This document shows, piece after piece, positions 1-8,309 of a DNA stretch of 64,000 nucleotides. The DNA is taken from the NCBI GenBank assembly GCA_017937095.1, contig JAGBEG010000004.1, positions 1 through 64,000 of the forward strand, written 5' to 3'. A program made the position numbers and the translations under genes. This stretch comes from Roseburia sp. GTDB lineage: Bacteria; Bacillota; Clostridia; Lachnospirales; Lachnospiraceae. Below the pieces are notes generated by a model. That model saw nothing but the letters and a program-made list of their open reading frames with translations. It searched no databases and had not been told where the DNA came from. Numbering within the stretch: position 1 is the stretch's first letter; the number at the start of each line of letters is the position of its first letter.

Positions 1-84
1 ATACTGTTTGTATCCCAATATAGCCGCTATAATTGCCAAAAAAACACACGAACCACTCAAAAGTTTCATTTGTATATTTTTCAT
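1..84 (-). CDS. N-terminal fragment of an unknown membrane-anchored or secreted protein
   Basis: Twenty-eight in-frame codons run from an ATG at 84 to the left edge. A purine-rich AGAGGG lies about 10 bases upstream of the ATG, and a sigma-A-like promoter lies further upstream. The visible residues are two lysines, then a hydrophobic run (roughly residues 13-23, ending AAILG) and KQY. This is the layout of a signal anchor or signal peptide. Nothing more of the protein is in the window, so no function can be given. It points away from the flagellin and is separated from it by a terminator. Confidence 0.55.
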   Translation of the reverse strand, partial: MKNIQMKLLSGSCVFLAIIAAILGYKQY

Positions 85-123
85 CAAGCTATCCCTCTCA
101 TTTAAATTTATGAATCAAGAAGC

Positions 124-142
124 GGATAATCTTATATTATCC
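124..142 (-). other. hairpin in the 5' leader of the left-edge gene
   Basis: A perfect 7-bp inverted repeat (GGATAAT/ATTATCC, 5-nt loop) lies between the putative promoter and the start codon at 84. It could be an operator or an mRNA leader hairpin. No T-run follows, so it is not a terminator. Confidence 0.3.
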
Positions 143-151
143 TCAGTTACC

Positions 152-180
152 ATTCTACTACATTCGACAAGCTTTTACAA
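152..180 (-). promoter_or_regulatory. sigma-A-like promoter for the left-edge gene
   Basis: Read on the minus strand it is TTGTAA-N17-TAGAAT, about 70 bases upstream of the start codon at 84. The spacing is optimal and the -10 matches 5 of 6 consensus bases. Confidence 0.45.
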
Positions 181-248
181 CCCTACATCCGTATATTTTC
201 AAAGCTGTCTCCAAAAAGCACATATTCTTGCCCTTACCAGAAAGTAAA

Positions 249-307
249 GAAACCACAGCCCTGCCAGAATCTCCACCATCGAAGATTCCCAGCAAAGCTG
301 TGGTTTC
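249..307 (-). terminator. terminator of the divergent flagellin gene
   Basis: Eleven-base arms GAAACCACAGC/GCTGTGGTTTC enclose a loop with a further inner inverted repeat (GAATCT/AGATTC). On the minus strand it is followed by TTTACTTTC. It sits 21 bases after the flagellin stop codon. Confidence 0.65.
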
Positions 308-327
308 CAAATAAAACTTATCATCCA

Positions 328-1164
328 CTATTTCAATAACATAAGTACCGCCTGCGGACTCTGATTATACTGCGCCAAAAGACTCTGTGATGCGTTTACC
401 AGAATCTGATTTGCGGTATAGCCCAAAATCTCGTCCCCGATATCTGTATCCCTGATATTACTCTCGGAACGCTGCGTATTCTCGTGCGTATTGTCCGTAT
501 TTCTTGCTGCATGTTCTAACTGCGTCCAAACCGTTCCAAATTCGTCACGCCACTGGGTCGACTTCTCAATCGCATCCTGCACCATCGTAATAGATTCCGC
601 TGCTTTCTGATGCGACGATACATCCACCTTATCTGTACCAAGGCTTTCCTTGCTCGCATTCACAAAATTTATTATAATAGCCTGTTCCGCCAATGATCCC
701 GTCTGAATCTTAAAATATCCAGGTTTTGCTTTCGGCGTTCCCTCTGCCAGCATATAGTTCTGGTTAAAATGTGTATCGTAGGCAACGTGATCAATCTCTT
801 TATTCAACTGATTGATTTCATCCTGAATTGCCTTTCGATCCGCCTCGGTATTCACGTCATTCGCCGCCTGTGTCGTCAATTCCACCATACGATCCAAAAT
901 GTTTTCTGTTTCCTCCAACGCAGAATCCGCTGTCTGAACCAGACTGATACCATCCTGAATATTGTTGGAAGCACGGTTCAGTCCCCTAATCTGATTACGC
1001 ATCGTCTCCGATACACAAAGTCCCGCCGCATCATCCTTCCCTCTGTTGACCTTATAACCAGTCGCAAGCTTCTCGGAAGCTTCCTGTACCTTCTTGGTAT
1101 TAATCTTCAGATGGCGATCCTGATACATCGATGCCATATTATGATTTACTACTAATCCGCTCAT
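328..1164 (-). CDS. fliC: divergent short flagellin
   Basis: A filament subunit of 278 residues made only of conserved D0/D1 termini and a short centre. The N-terminal hallmarks LATGYKVNRGKDDAAGL and LNRASNNIQDGISLVQ and the C-terminal IRDTDIGDE are clear. The ATG at 1164 is chosen over one 12 bases upstream because GGAGGG lies 4-5 bases before it. Compared with the second flagellin at 39-40 kb it has a Cys in AAGLCVSE, ends in MLLK, and its centre is poorer in Ser/Thr. It is likely a minor or specialised filament protein. A sigma-28 promoter and two GGA motifs precede it, so late-class transcription and CsrA control are likely. It borders the glycosylation island on the left. Confidence 0.92.
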   Translation of the reverse strand: MSGLVVNHNMASMYQDRHLKINTKKVQEASEKLATGYKVNRGKDDAAGLCVSETMRNQIRGLNRASNNIQDGISLVQTADSALEETENILDRMVELTTQAANDVNTEADRKAIQDEINQLNKEIDHVAYDTHFNQNYMLAEGTPKAKPGYFKIQTGSLAEQAIIINFVNASKESLGTDKVDVSSHQKAAESITMVQDAIEKSTQWRDEFGTVWTQLEHAARNTDNTHENTQRSESNIRDTDIGDEILGYTANQILVNASQSLLAQYNQSPQAVLMLLK

Positions 1165-1170
1165 TTTTCC

Positions 1171-1200
1171 CTCCATGTATTTTCTGATATCATCCTTGAT
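1171..1200 (-). promoter_or_regulatory. probable CsrA binding sites in the flagellin leader
   Basis: The mRNA leader carries ATCAAGGATG (1191-1200), close to the CsrA consensus ACARGGAUG. It also carries a second GGA within the Shine-Dalgarno (ATGGAGGG, 1169-1176). This two-site layout resembles the hag leader of Bacillus, which CsrA represses and FliW relieves. csrA and fliW are both in this window. Confidence 0.45.
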
Positions 1201-1215
1201 AATTAGCTATATAGT

Positions 1216-1242
1216 ATATCGGCAATCACGCTGCGGTTCTTA
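1216..1242 (-). promoter_or_regulatory. sigma-28 promoter of the divergent flagellin
   Basis: Minus-strand TAAG-N15-GCCGATAT, a near-perfect match to the Gram-positive sigma-D/sigma-28 consensus TAAA-N15-GCCGATAT, about 50 bases upstream of the start codon. Confidence 0.85.
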
Positions 1243-1405
1243 AGCCCACAATATCGTTTTTTGCGGATTTCGCCATAGTCTCCGCCTTCCTTGCCTGTTC
1301 CTGTGTCCTAGACAGATGATATCCATCTCTGTTCTCTTCCGTTGGCTCCGTATTTGGACACGCAAAAATGCCTGCTTTCTCTCTGAGAGAAGGGAACAAA
1401 ATTAA

Positions 1406-2485
1406 CTACAAGAACAGATGCGCAGGATTAATTTTCTTCTCGTTTATCTGCGATATCATCGCTTCCCGCAGTGCAAGCAAAAACTCCGGCGTCCATTTTG
1501 CTTCCATCGCCATTGACAACAGCATCATATCAACACGCTCCTTCATAATCGGATTCTCTTCCATCTTCGGACAGCGCTTGTACATTTCCTTCTGGCAGAA
1601 TTGTAATATATCGAACGGAATCGGATTATATTTCAGTAAAAACTTCCAAAAGGTTTTCAGCAGAAACGTCCTCACAAAAATATACTCCGCCATATCTCTC
1701 TGCGCATCCAATATTCCGCGGCGCTCACACTCATCATAAAATGCAATTCCCGCTTTGCATCTCTCGAACTGTCTTCTACTGTTAATGACCGAATCATGTG
1801 ACCAGCTTCCGATATAATTTCTGTAATTAATTAACACCTTGTCTAATTTCCCAATCTTTTTACAATACATTACTGCCAAACCAGAGAACAAATTATCTGA
1901 AAATCCCGTCCACATTTCACCCTCATTAGAACATATATGATTCTCCTCCAGAAATTCCTTTTTATAAACTTTGCTCCAGACAAACGTCTTTCCAGGGAGA
2001 ACACCGCTTCTGGCATAATCATTCCGTCTCTCTTCATTTTCTATCATATACCTCGAAAATGAACCCTCGTTTCTACATGACATCCTCGTTTGATTTCCTT
2101 CTTCATCCACATATCGGATTCCGTATTCAATGTAATCCAAGTCAGGATGTTCACACATCAGCTTTGTTAATATCTCTATCGCATTCGGCTCATACCAGTC
2201 ATCCTGATCAAGCCACAAAATATACTCCCCGGACGCATAAGCCAACGCAACCTTTCTGTTATCTTCCTTCGTTTCTCCGGAATTAACGTCACGCACAACC
2301 AGGCAGACATTCTCAGGATATCTGCTCTCATATTCCTTTAAAATCTCTACCGTAGAATCTGTGGACGCATCGTCCACCACAATAATTTCCAGTTCCTTAA
2401 GCCCGACCGTCTGATTTATTACAGAATCTATGCACTGCTGCAAATATTTTTCACCATTATACGTGCAAATGATTACACTGACCAC
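1406..2485 (-). CDS. family 2 glycosyltransferase
   Basis: A 359-residue GT-A enzyme. The N-terminus MVSVIICTYNGEKYL is the GT2 nucleotide-sugar binding strand, followed by VVDDASTDST and the metal-binding region WLDQDDWYEPN. The C-terminal ~150 residues are helical and not diagnostic. No membrane segments are seen. The start is GTG at 2485, with GGAGG 6 bases upstream, and one base separates it from the preceding stop. It is the last gene of the leftward island and probably adds a sugar to the glycan that the other enzymes activate. Donor and acceptor cannot be read from the sequence. Confidence 0.85.
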   Translation of the reverse strand: MVSVIICTYNGEKYLQQCIDSVINQTVGLKELEIIVVDDASTDSTVEILKEYESRYPENVCLVVRDVNSGETKEDNRKVALAYASGEYILWLDQDDWYEPNAIEILTKLMCEHPDLDYIEYGIRYVDEEGNQTRMSCRNEGSFSRYMIENEERRNDYARSGVLPGKTFVWSKVYKKEFLEENHICSNEGEMWTGFSDNLFSGLAVMYCKKIGKLDKVLINYRNYIGSWSHDSVINSRRQFERCKAGIAFYDECERRGILDAQRDMAEYIFVRTFLLKTFWKFLLKYNPIPFDILQFCQKEMYKRCPKMEENPIMKERVDMMLLSMAMEAKWTPEFLLALREAMISQINEKKINPAHLFL

Positions 2486-2486
2486 T

Positions 2487-3995
2487 CTATGCCTCCTTAT
2501 CCGACTGCAGTTCCTTTTTCACATACTCCCATATGTGTTTTCCGACATCTCCCTGCGTATTATAAACTAAATCTGCAAATTCTGCTTTTCTCCGGTCTGC
2601 CAGAACATCCTCCCCGTCCAGAATCATATCAACATAATCCTCCAGACAGATGATATCCTCATAATATGCCGATTCCAATTTTCTCCCCTTGGAAGCCTCT
2701 ATCAGCTTTTTCCCGGGTGCCGCTGTTTCCCGAAACATTAACCGGCTCTTCTCCTGCAACGTAACGTCCCTGACAAACACAGGCTTACCCGTCACTCCGA
2801 ACATCGTCACAAGCGAGCTCCAATCGCCGATATAAGCATCCGCCAATGCGATTGCCAGATGCGGATCGGGCGTCTCGTCGTACACTCCGTTAGCAAGCGC
2901 TTTAAACTCTTCAATAACCTGTTGATAGTTCTGCAGAATATCCGGATTCATCGCTTTCGCCGTCTCAATGCTGAGCGGATGCGGCCGCCACAATACGGCT
3001 GCATTCCCCCTGTTCTCAAATGCTGTAATGACCTGCTTTAAACCGCGGATCATACAATCTGCATTATTTATAATATAATTCAAATGCGTATTGAGCAAAA
3101 ACACTTTCTTGCTGCCAAGCGCCCCTTTCCATTCATCCGGCATACCAGGCTTATGCGTTTCGTTGTATATGATCTTATCTATTTTGGGCGAACCGGTTGT
3201 AACGATTTTTTCCGGCTGATTATATTTCAGATAAACTTCCCTCACCTGCTCGGACTGCGCAAATACCCGCCATGCATTTTTGACGCCTGGCATCACACAG
3301 TAGAAATCCTTCACCTTACCGTTACAAACTTTATATGGTATATACACCAAATGGTCTGTATGTTTCTTCAACTCCGAGCTAAAGTAACGCTCTGGCAATG
3401 AAGTAACATGGTTTTTATCGTCATACGGATTATGGATAAATATCACATCCGGCTGCATATCCGCGATACTGTATTCCTTGTAGTCCGTAATCGGAATTCC
3501 TGTCGGAAACTGCGCTCCTTCATACTCCATTTCCAGATCTGTCCTATCCTCTGTCACATGATAGTATGGCACGGGCATGACCCGCACCTCACAGTCCGCC
3601 GACTCTGCCGCTGCCAGATAAACAGATTCCAACGCATCCCACATAGACGCTTTGTACGGAATAAACAGAATCTCATATACAGATGGCAGTATCTCAGCTA
3701 TCTTGCGCTCTGCACTTTCGCATCTTTGCGCCACTTCGCTGCGTTTCCGGCAATCTGCATAATTTCCAGTAAGGCTCAGTTCATAGATCAGCTCGGCAAG
3801 CTCCGTCAGTAATGCGATCGCAGAATCACAATCGCTAACACACCGTTCAACCGTATCCCCGATTGCAATGACAGCCTCCTGCATCATTTGAAGAACCGGC
3901 AGGACATCTTCCTGCTCCACTGCTGCAAGCTGCCGCACTCCTTCACTCACTGTGTTAAATAGCTGCTTTACGTTATTCCTCAGCCTCTTACTCAT
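2487..3995 (-). CDS. CDP-glycerol glycerophosphotransferase-like protein
   Basis: A 502-residue protein with a helical N-terminal ~110 residues, then a GT-B-like region. This contains FIPYKASMWDALESVY, HLVYIPYK, the TGSPKID segment, VLWRPHP and a late ALADAYIGDWSS segment, as in polyglycerol- or ribitol-phosphate polymerases of the TagF/TagB type (PF04464). The family moves polyol phosphates from CDP-activated donors onto teichoic acids or capsules. Here it sits directly after the phosphonate genes, so a CMP/CDP-activated donor made nearby is plausible as substrate. That is inference. The start ATG has GGGGAG 5 bases upstream. Confidence 0.7.
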   Translation of the reverse strand: MSKRLRNNVKQLFNTVSEGVRQLAAVEQEDVLPVLQMMQEAVIAIGDTVERCVSDCDSAIALLTELAELIYELSLTGNYADCRKRSEVAQRCESAERKIAEILPSVYEILFIPYKASMWDALESVYLAAAESADCEVRVMPVPYYHVTEDRTDLEMEYEGAQFPTGIPITDYKEYSIADMQPDVIFIHNPYDDKNHVTSLPERYFSSELKKHTDHLVYIPYKVCNGKVKDFYCVMPGVKNAWRVFAQSEQVREVYLKYNQPEKIVTTGSPKIDKIIYNETHKPGMPDEWKGALGSKKVFLLNTHLNYIINNADCMIRGLKQVITAFENRGNAAVLWRPHPLSIETAKAMNPDILQNYQQVIEEFKALANGVYDETPDPHLAIALADAYIGDWSSLVTMFGVTGKPVFVRDVTLQEKSRLMFRETAAPGKKLIEASKGRKLESAYYEDIICLEDYVDMILDGEDVLADRRKAEFADLVYNTQGDVGKHIWEYVKKELQSDKEA

Positions 3996-4022
3996 AGTTA
4001 TCTCCCCGATGCCACCATCCTT

Positions 4023-5141
4023 CTAGTAGGTACTCTCTAATATTTCAATAACATCCTCTGCATCCAGTTCTACCGGATTATTGTCCATTCTGCCCAACGT
4101 AAATGAACTGTGCGCAATATCAGCAATCGCCTCTTTCGTTATCTGATAATCACGCAGATTAAGCGATACCTCTGTTCCGCACACTCTTTCTAAATATGCC
4201 CGGATTCCTCCGTGCTCCGCAAATAATGCAAGCAGCTCTTCCTCTTCTTCAAACGCTCCCTGATTGCGCTCTGCTACCTGCGCTAATGTCATGGCAACCG
4301 CCGTGCCATGCGGTATATGATACTGCATGGTAAGCGGGTATGAAATCGAATGGCATGCCGTTGTCCTTGTCATGGAAAATGCAAGCCCAGATAAGACGGA
4401 TGCCACGCACTGTTTCTCGCGCAGTGAAACATCTGAAGGATTTCTTAAAATCTGCTCAAGATACTGAATGGTTGTCCGAATGGATTCCCGCGCCAATCCA
4501 CGCACCAGCGGCGACGACTTTTTCGACCAATATGCTTCCATTGCATGTGCCATAGAGTCTAAGCCAGTGGTAATCGTAAGCTTCCGATCTGCTTGTGCCA
4601 CAAATTCCGGGACGATATATGCCTGATCCGGTTTTAATGCATCCTGATCAATCGAATACTTGCATCTCTTATCATCGTCCCAGATTGTTGCCCACTTCGT
4701 GACCTCAGCGCCGGTCCCCGCTGTTGTCGGAACCGCAATAATGTCGATCTGATTCTCCCGAATCTGCTTTTTCTGCAAATGCTCCGTAATCGCACCTGCC
4801 GTCACCTCTTCGCCGGAATTATAGAATGCTTTCATCCCTTTTGCAAAGTCAATCGCGCTCCCGCCGCCAACTGCCAGAATTGCCTCCGGCTCGAAACCCC
4901 GCAGCGCGTCAAGTCCACTTTTGAGCATCCCCTGTGTAGGATAAGAAACAGATTCCTTGATCCACAGAAGCTCATACTGTTCTTCGAGCGCATGAACAAA
5001 ATTCTCTAACCGGTATCTTCTATGCGCCTGCTCTGACATAATCAGCACCAGCTTCCGATAAGGAAGTCTCAGACAGCAGTCCTGCAACTGTCCTGCATTT
5101 ACAAATTCTATATTCGTTCTGCAAAAATCACTGTATACCAT
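4023..5141 (-). CDS. iron-containing alcohol dehydrogenase, probable phosphonoacetaldehyde reductase
   Basis: A 372-residue group III alcohol dehydrogenase. The NAD-binding loop is VGGGSAIDFAKG (about 92-103), followed by PTTAGTGAEVTKWATIW. Metal-ligand regions are GLDSMAHAMEAYWSK and the later HSISYPLTMQYHIPHG. The family includes phosphonoacetaldehyde reductases (PhpC type) that make 2-hydroxyethylphosphonate. Placement in the same run as PEP mutase and phosphonopyruvate decarboxylase strongly favours that role over ethanol or butanol metabolism. The start ATG follows AGAGGAGACAT. If correct, it draws phosphonoacetaldehyde away from the transamination route of the PntC-like enzyme at 17.6 kb. 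Confidence 0.75.
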   Translation of the reverse strand: MVYSDFCRTNIEFVNAGQLQDCCLRLPYRKLVLIMSEQAHRRYRLENFVHALEEQYELLWIKESVSYPTQGMLKSGLDALRGFEPEAILAVGGGSAIDFAKGMKAFYNSGEEVTAGAITEHLQKKQIRENQIDIIAVPTTAGTGAEVTKWATIWDDDKRCKYSIDQDALKPDQAYIVPEFVAQADRKLTITTGLDSMAHAMEAYWSKKSSPLVRGLARESIRTTIQYLEQILRNPSDVSLREKQCVASVLSGLAFSMTRTTACHSISYPLTMQYHIPHGTAVAMTLAQVAERNQGAFEEEEELLALFAEHGGIRAYLERVCGTEVSLNLRDYQITKEAIADIAHSSFTLGRMDNNPVELDAEDVIEILESTY

Positions 5142-5172
5142 ATGTCTCCTCTTCTATACTTCATTGCCGCAT

Positions 5173-5877
5173 TTATTTCAGCAGGCTTCTCACTGCAAGC
5201 AGATCCTCTTCTCTGTCCACTTCCTGACATAACAGATTCCCAAAATCATATGGATGCAATTTCATCTGATCCGTGACCTGATTCAGTGCATTTTCTGCAT
5301 AACAGGACACCTCGCCTGACTCGCAGAATGCCACGATCTGATTGAGCCACACGTTCCATGCCGCCTCACCCAAATGGTATAAAGGCTGCGCCGCAACTGC
5401 ATTCTCCATAAATTCAATGCCGACCGCCTGAATGATACCGTCTTTTAAGACCGCCTTAAAATCTTTCTCGGGCAATTCCATCGCAGAGCTGACTGCCATA
5501 CAGTCTGCCTCTGACTTTACGACCTGTTCAAGGACTTTCTCCTCAAATACCAGATCGCCGTGCATCAGAACAATCTCATCGTGCAGAAACTCCCTTGCCA
5601 GATAAATAGAGTAAATATAGTTCGTCTCCTTGTATTGAGGATTATTCACAAACGCTATCTGAAGCGGTAAATCAAGTGATTTTATATGATTCTTCAAGAG
5701 TTCCTCGTAAGGCCCTGTCGTCATTACCACTTCGGTAATTCCCATCTGCGCGATGAGCCGGAGCTGTCTTGCAACAATCGTCTCATTCTCCTTCAGAGGC
5801 ACCATACACTTTGGAGACGACACAGTATATTTTCCCATTCTGCTTCCCAGACCAGAATTAAGTATTAAAGCCTTCAA
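5173..5877 (-). CDS. LicC-type nucleotidyltransferase, probable CTP:phosphonate cytidylyltransferase
   Basis: A 234-residue single-domain NTP transferase. The glycine-rich signature LNSGLGSRMGKYT (residues 6-18) with PKCMVPL and later LMHGDLVFEE matches LicC/choline-phosphate cytidylyltransferases. Homologues in phosphonate clusters charge 2-hydroxyethyl- or 2-aminoethylphosphonate with CMP. The start appears to be TTG at 5877, with AAAGGAG about 9 bases upstream overlapping the end of the decarboxylase gene. The aldehyde reductase next door makes CMP-hydroxyethylphosphonate a reasonable product, but a choline-phosphate or sugar-phosphate substrate is not excluded. Confidence 0.7.
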   Translation of the reverse strand: MKALILNSGLGSRMGKYTVSSPKCMVPLKENETIVARQLRLIAQMGITEVVMTTGPYEELLKNHIKSLDLPLQIAFVNNPQYKETNYIYSIYLAREFLHDEIVLMHGDLVFEEKVLEQVVKSEADCMAVSSAMELPEKDFKAVLKDGIIQAVGIEFMENAVAAQPLYHLGEAAWNVWLNQIVAFCESGEVSCYAENALNQVTDQMKLHPYDFGNLLCQEVDREEDLLAVRSLLK

Positions 5878-5880
5878 TTT

Positions 5881-7011
5881 CTATATCTCCTTTACATACT
5901 GCATAAAATTCTCTTTATTTTCCTCTGCCGTCGTCGTCGGACGTCCCAGGTCACTTCTTGCGCCCAATGCAGCTTTGATTTCAATAAATGTCAATTCATC
6001 TGCCGCTTTTGCCGTTTCTACCGCCTGCGCGACCTCCTCCTCCGTAGATGCTTTCAATATTTTTCTGTAGCCACATCCCTCGGCAATCTTCGCAAGGTCA
6101 ATCTTCCCTGCAACCGTTGGCATCCCACCCACGGTCTCATGCGACTCATTATTGATCACAATGTGCACATAATTGTGGGGAGCATTCGCTCCGATTACCG
6201 CCATCGCTCCCATATGCATGAGCGCTGCTCCGTCACCGTCAATACACCACACCTTCTTGTCTTTCTTTTCCAGTGCAATGCTAAGTGCAATGGAAGAACT
6301 ATGTCCCATTGAACCGACCGTAAGAAAATCATATTTATGCGGCTGTCCGTTCTGCTCTCTGATTTCGAACAACTCCCTCGACGCTTTTCCCGTCGTCGAT
6401 ACGACAATATCTTCACCGATGCCTTTTACAATTTCTCTTAATGCCTCTTCCCGCTTCATCGTGTATGGATTGACATATTTTACCGGATTGTCGCTGGTCA
6501 ACGCGCCCTTTTCCACGATGAACGCCACACATTTTCCTTCCGCCAATGTCTGCTTTAAGCTTTCCGCCGCCGCTTTCAATTCATCAGTAGTCATGTCCTT
6601 TCGTACAATAACTGTCTGAATCGTAAGCAGCTCCATAAGGCTCTGTGTGATTTCACCCTGAAATACATGCTGCGGTTCATCCTTCGTTCCCGGTTCACCG
6701 CGCCAGCCTACCACAAAGACGCAGGGAATCCTATATACTTCCGGCGCCAGCAGAGACGCATACGGATTTAACATATTTCCCTCGCCGCTGTTCTGCATAT
6801 AGACGCAGGGAATTTTTCCGGTCGCAAGATGATATCCCGCCGCAAGCCCGGTTGCATTTCCCTCATTCGCAGCTACGATATGCTTGTCCGAAACCCCGTA
6901 TTTATTCACGATTTCACCCGTAAATGGGCTAAGCAATGAATCCGGTACTCCCGCGTAAAATCCAATTCCAAATGCCTCTTCTAATACATCAATAAAATCC
7001 GCAGCTTTCAT
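5881..7011 (-). CDS. aepY: phosphonopyruvate decarboxylase
   Basis: A 376-residue thiamine-diphosphate enzyme. The N-terminal half has YAGVPDSLLSPF and ANEGNATGLAAGYHLATG with the conserved catalytic Glu. The C-terminal half has the ThDP motif GDGAALMHMGAMAVIG (from about residue 259) with the closing INN. This two-half arrangement in about 380 residues is typical of phosphonopyruvate decarboxylase, which makes the otherwise uphill PEP mutase reaction irreversible by releasing CO2 and phosphonoacetaldehyde. It lies 15 bases downstream of the PEP mutase gene, has GGAGG upstream of its ATG, and is probably co-transcribed. Confidence 0.92.
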   Translation of the reverse strand: MKAADFIDVLEEAFGIGFYAGVPDSLLSPFTGEIVNKYGVSDKHIVAANEGNATGLAAGYHLATGKIPCVYMQNSGEGNMLNPYASLLAPEVYRIPCVFVVGWRGEPGTKDEPQHVFQGEITQSLMELLTIQTVIVRKDMTTDELKAAAESLKQTLAEGKCVAFIVEKGALTSDNPVKYVNPYTMKREEALREIVKGIGEDIVVSTTGKASRELFEIREQNGQPHKYDFLTVGSMGHSSSIALSIALEKKDKKVWCIDGDGAALMHMGAMAVIGANAPHNYVHIVINNESHETVGGMPTVAGKIDLAKIAEGCGYRKILKASTEEEVAQAVETAKAADELTFIEIKAALGARSDLGRPTTTAEENKENFMQYVKEI

Positions 7012-7026
7012 TTTCTTTGCCTCCGT

Positions 7027-8307
7027 TTAGATTAATGTCAATATCTCCTTAATCGGCATACAAGCCTCGTCTACCTCCAGAGAGCGCTCATTCTCCAGAA
7101 TTGTATGTGCAACCTTATTCATCGCCGGGAATGCACTTCGAATCAGATGATTCGCATAAATAATAATGTTGACGCCACATTTGCCAAGTTCTTTTTCTGT
7201 TATTTGATTATAGGTAGTCGGCACAACAACAATCGGTACATCTGCGCACTTCTCTCTGAACTTCGCACAGAACTCCAGCACTTCATCCGGCTCTTTACTC
7301 TTAGAATGAATCATAATTCCGTCCGCCCCGGCTTCCACATAAGCAAATGCCCTCGTTAGCGCGTCCGTCATGCCCTGTGCCAGAATCAGGCTTTCGATTC
7401 GCGCAATAATCATAAAATCGCTCGTTGTCTGCGCTGCCTTCCCCGCACGTATCTTGGCGCAGAAATGCTCAATGGAATCCTGCTGCTGCGCTGCATCTGT
7501 TCCAAACAGAGAATTCTTCTTTAATCCAATCTTATCCTCAATGATAATCGCAGATACGCCCATCCGCTCTAAGGTCTTTACCTTATACACGAAATGCTCG
7601 GTGATTCCGCCTGTGTCCCCATCCAGGATAATCGGTTTCGTCGTCACTTCCATAATCTCATTGATCGTATTCTCACGCGAGGTCATATCTACAAGCTCAA
7701 TATCCGGCTTGCCCTTCGCTGTAGAATCGCACAAACTCGATATCCACATCGCATCAAACTGTCTGACTTCGTCGTCCTTTTCGACCCGTGCCTTTTCCAC
7801 GATCAACCCAGTGATGCCGTTGTGTGCCTCAAGGACACGAAGCGGTCTGTCTGCAAGCTGCAATGCCCTCTTTAGCTTTCCCCGTCGAACCTCCGGCATA
7901 TAACGGAGTTGATCTGCCTGCCTGTCAAATATTTCATATTCGCTTTTATCCGTATATGGAAATTCCACGAGCTCGCCACCATACTGTTGTAATAGCTTCT
8001 CGACTTTTTCCCTCGACTTTCCTCTCCAACGGTCACTATGTACTACATAATCCGGTCTTAACTCCGATATTACTTTCTCATAACTAAGAGAATCCTTCTT
8101 GACCACCTTAGCTACCCCTTTGATATGGCTGATAATACTGCATCTCTCCTCAAATGTCAGTATCGGATAACCACGGTATGACATAATGACCTCATCCGAC
8201 AGGACACCGACGGTAAGCTCTCCTAATTCCGCTGCTTTCTCAATAATCGCGATATGTCCTCCGTGAATGAACTCCGCTCCAATACTCAAAAATACTGTCT
8301 TTGCCAT
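7027..8307 (-). CDS. aepX: phosphoenolpyruvate mutase with N-terminal cytidylyltransferase-like domain
   Basis: A 426-residue two-domain protein. Residues 1-~135 form a HxGH nucleotidyltransferase-like domain (H15-G-G-H18, then LTFEERCSIISHI). Residues ~145-426 form the isocitrate-lyase-fold PEP mutase with the diagnostic E257-D-K followed by N265-S266. It interconverts PEP and phosphonopyruvate, the first C-P bond step. The ATG at 8307 is preferred over a TTG 27 bases upstream that overlaps the LicD gene: GAGAGGG lies about 10 bases before it and the gap to the LicD stop is only 2 bases. The N-terminal domain occurs in related mutases of anaerobes and could supply a third cytidylyltransferase activity. 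Confidence 0.93.
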   Translation of the reverse strand: MAKTVFLSIGAEFIHGGHIAIIEKAAELGELTVGVLSDEVIMSYRGYPILTFEERCSIISHIKGVAKVVKKDSLSYEKVISELRPDYVVHSDRWRGKSREKVEKLLQQYGGELVEFPYTDKSEYEIFDRQADQLRYMPEVRRGKLKRALQLADRPLRVLEAHNGITGLIVEKARVEKDDEVRQFDAMWISSLCDSTAKGKPDIELVDMTSRENTINEIMEVTTKPIILDGDTGGITEHFVYKVKTLERMGVSAIIIEDKIGLKKNSLFGTDAAQQQDSIEHFCAKIRAGKAAQTTSDFMIIARIESLILAQGMTDALTRAFAYVEAGADGIMIHSKSKEPDEVLEFCAKFREKCADVPIVVVPTTYNQITEKELGKCGVNIIIYANHLIRSAFPAMNKVAHTILENERSLEVDEACMPIKEILTLI

Positions 8308-8309
8308 GT

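Noticed and set aside
1243-1405. Terminator for the leftward island operon
   Set aside because: Only a short weak stem (TTCTCT/AGAGAA) with a distant T-run is present; not convincing.
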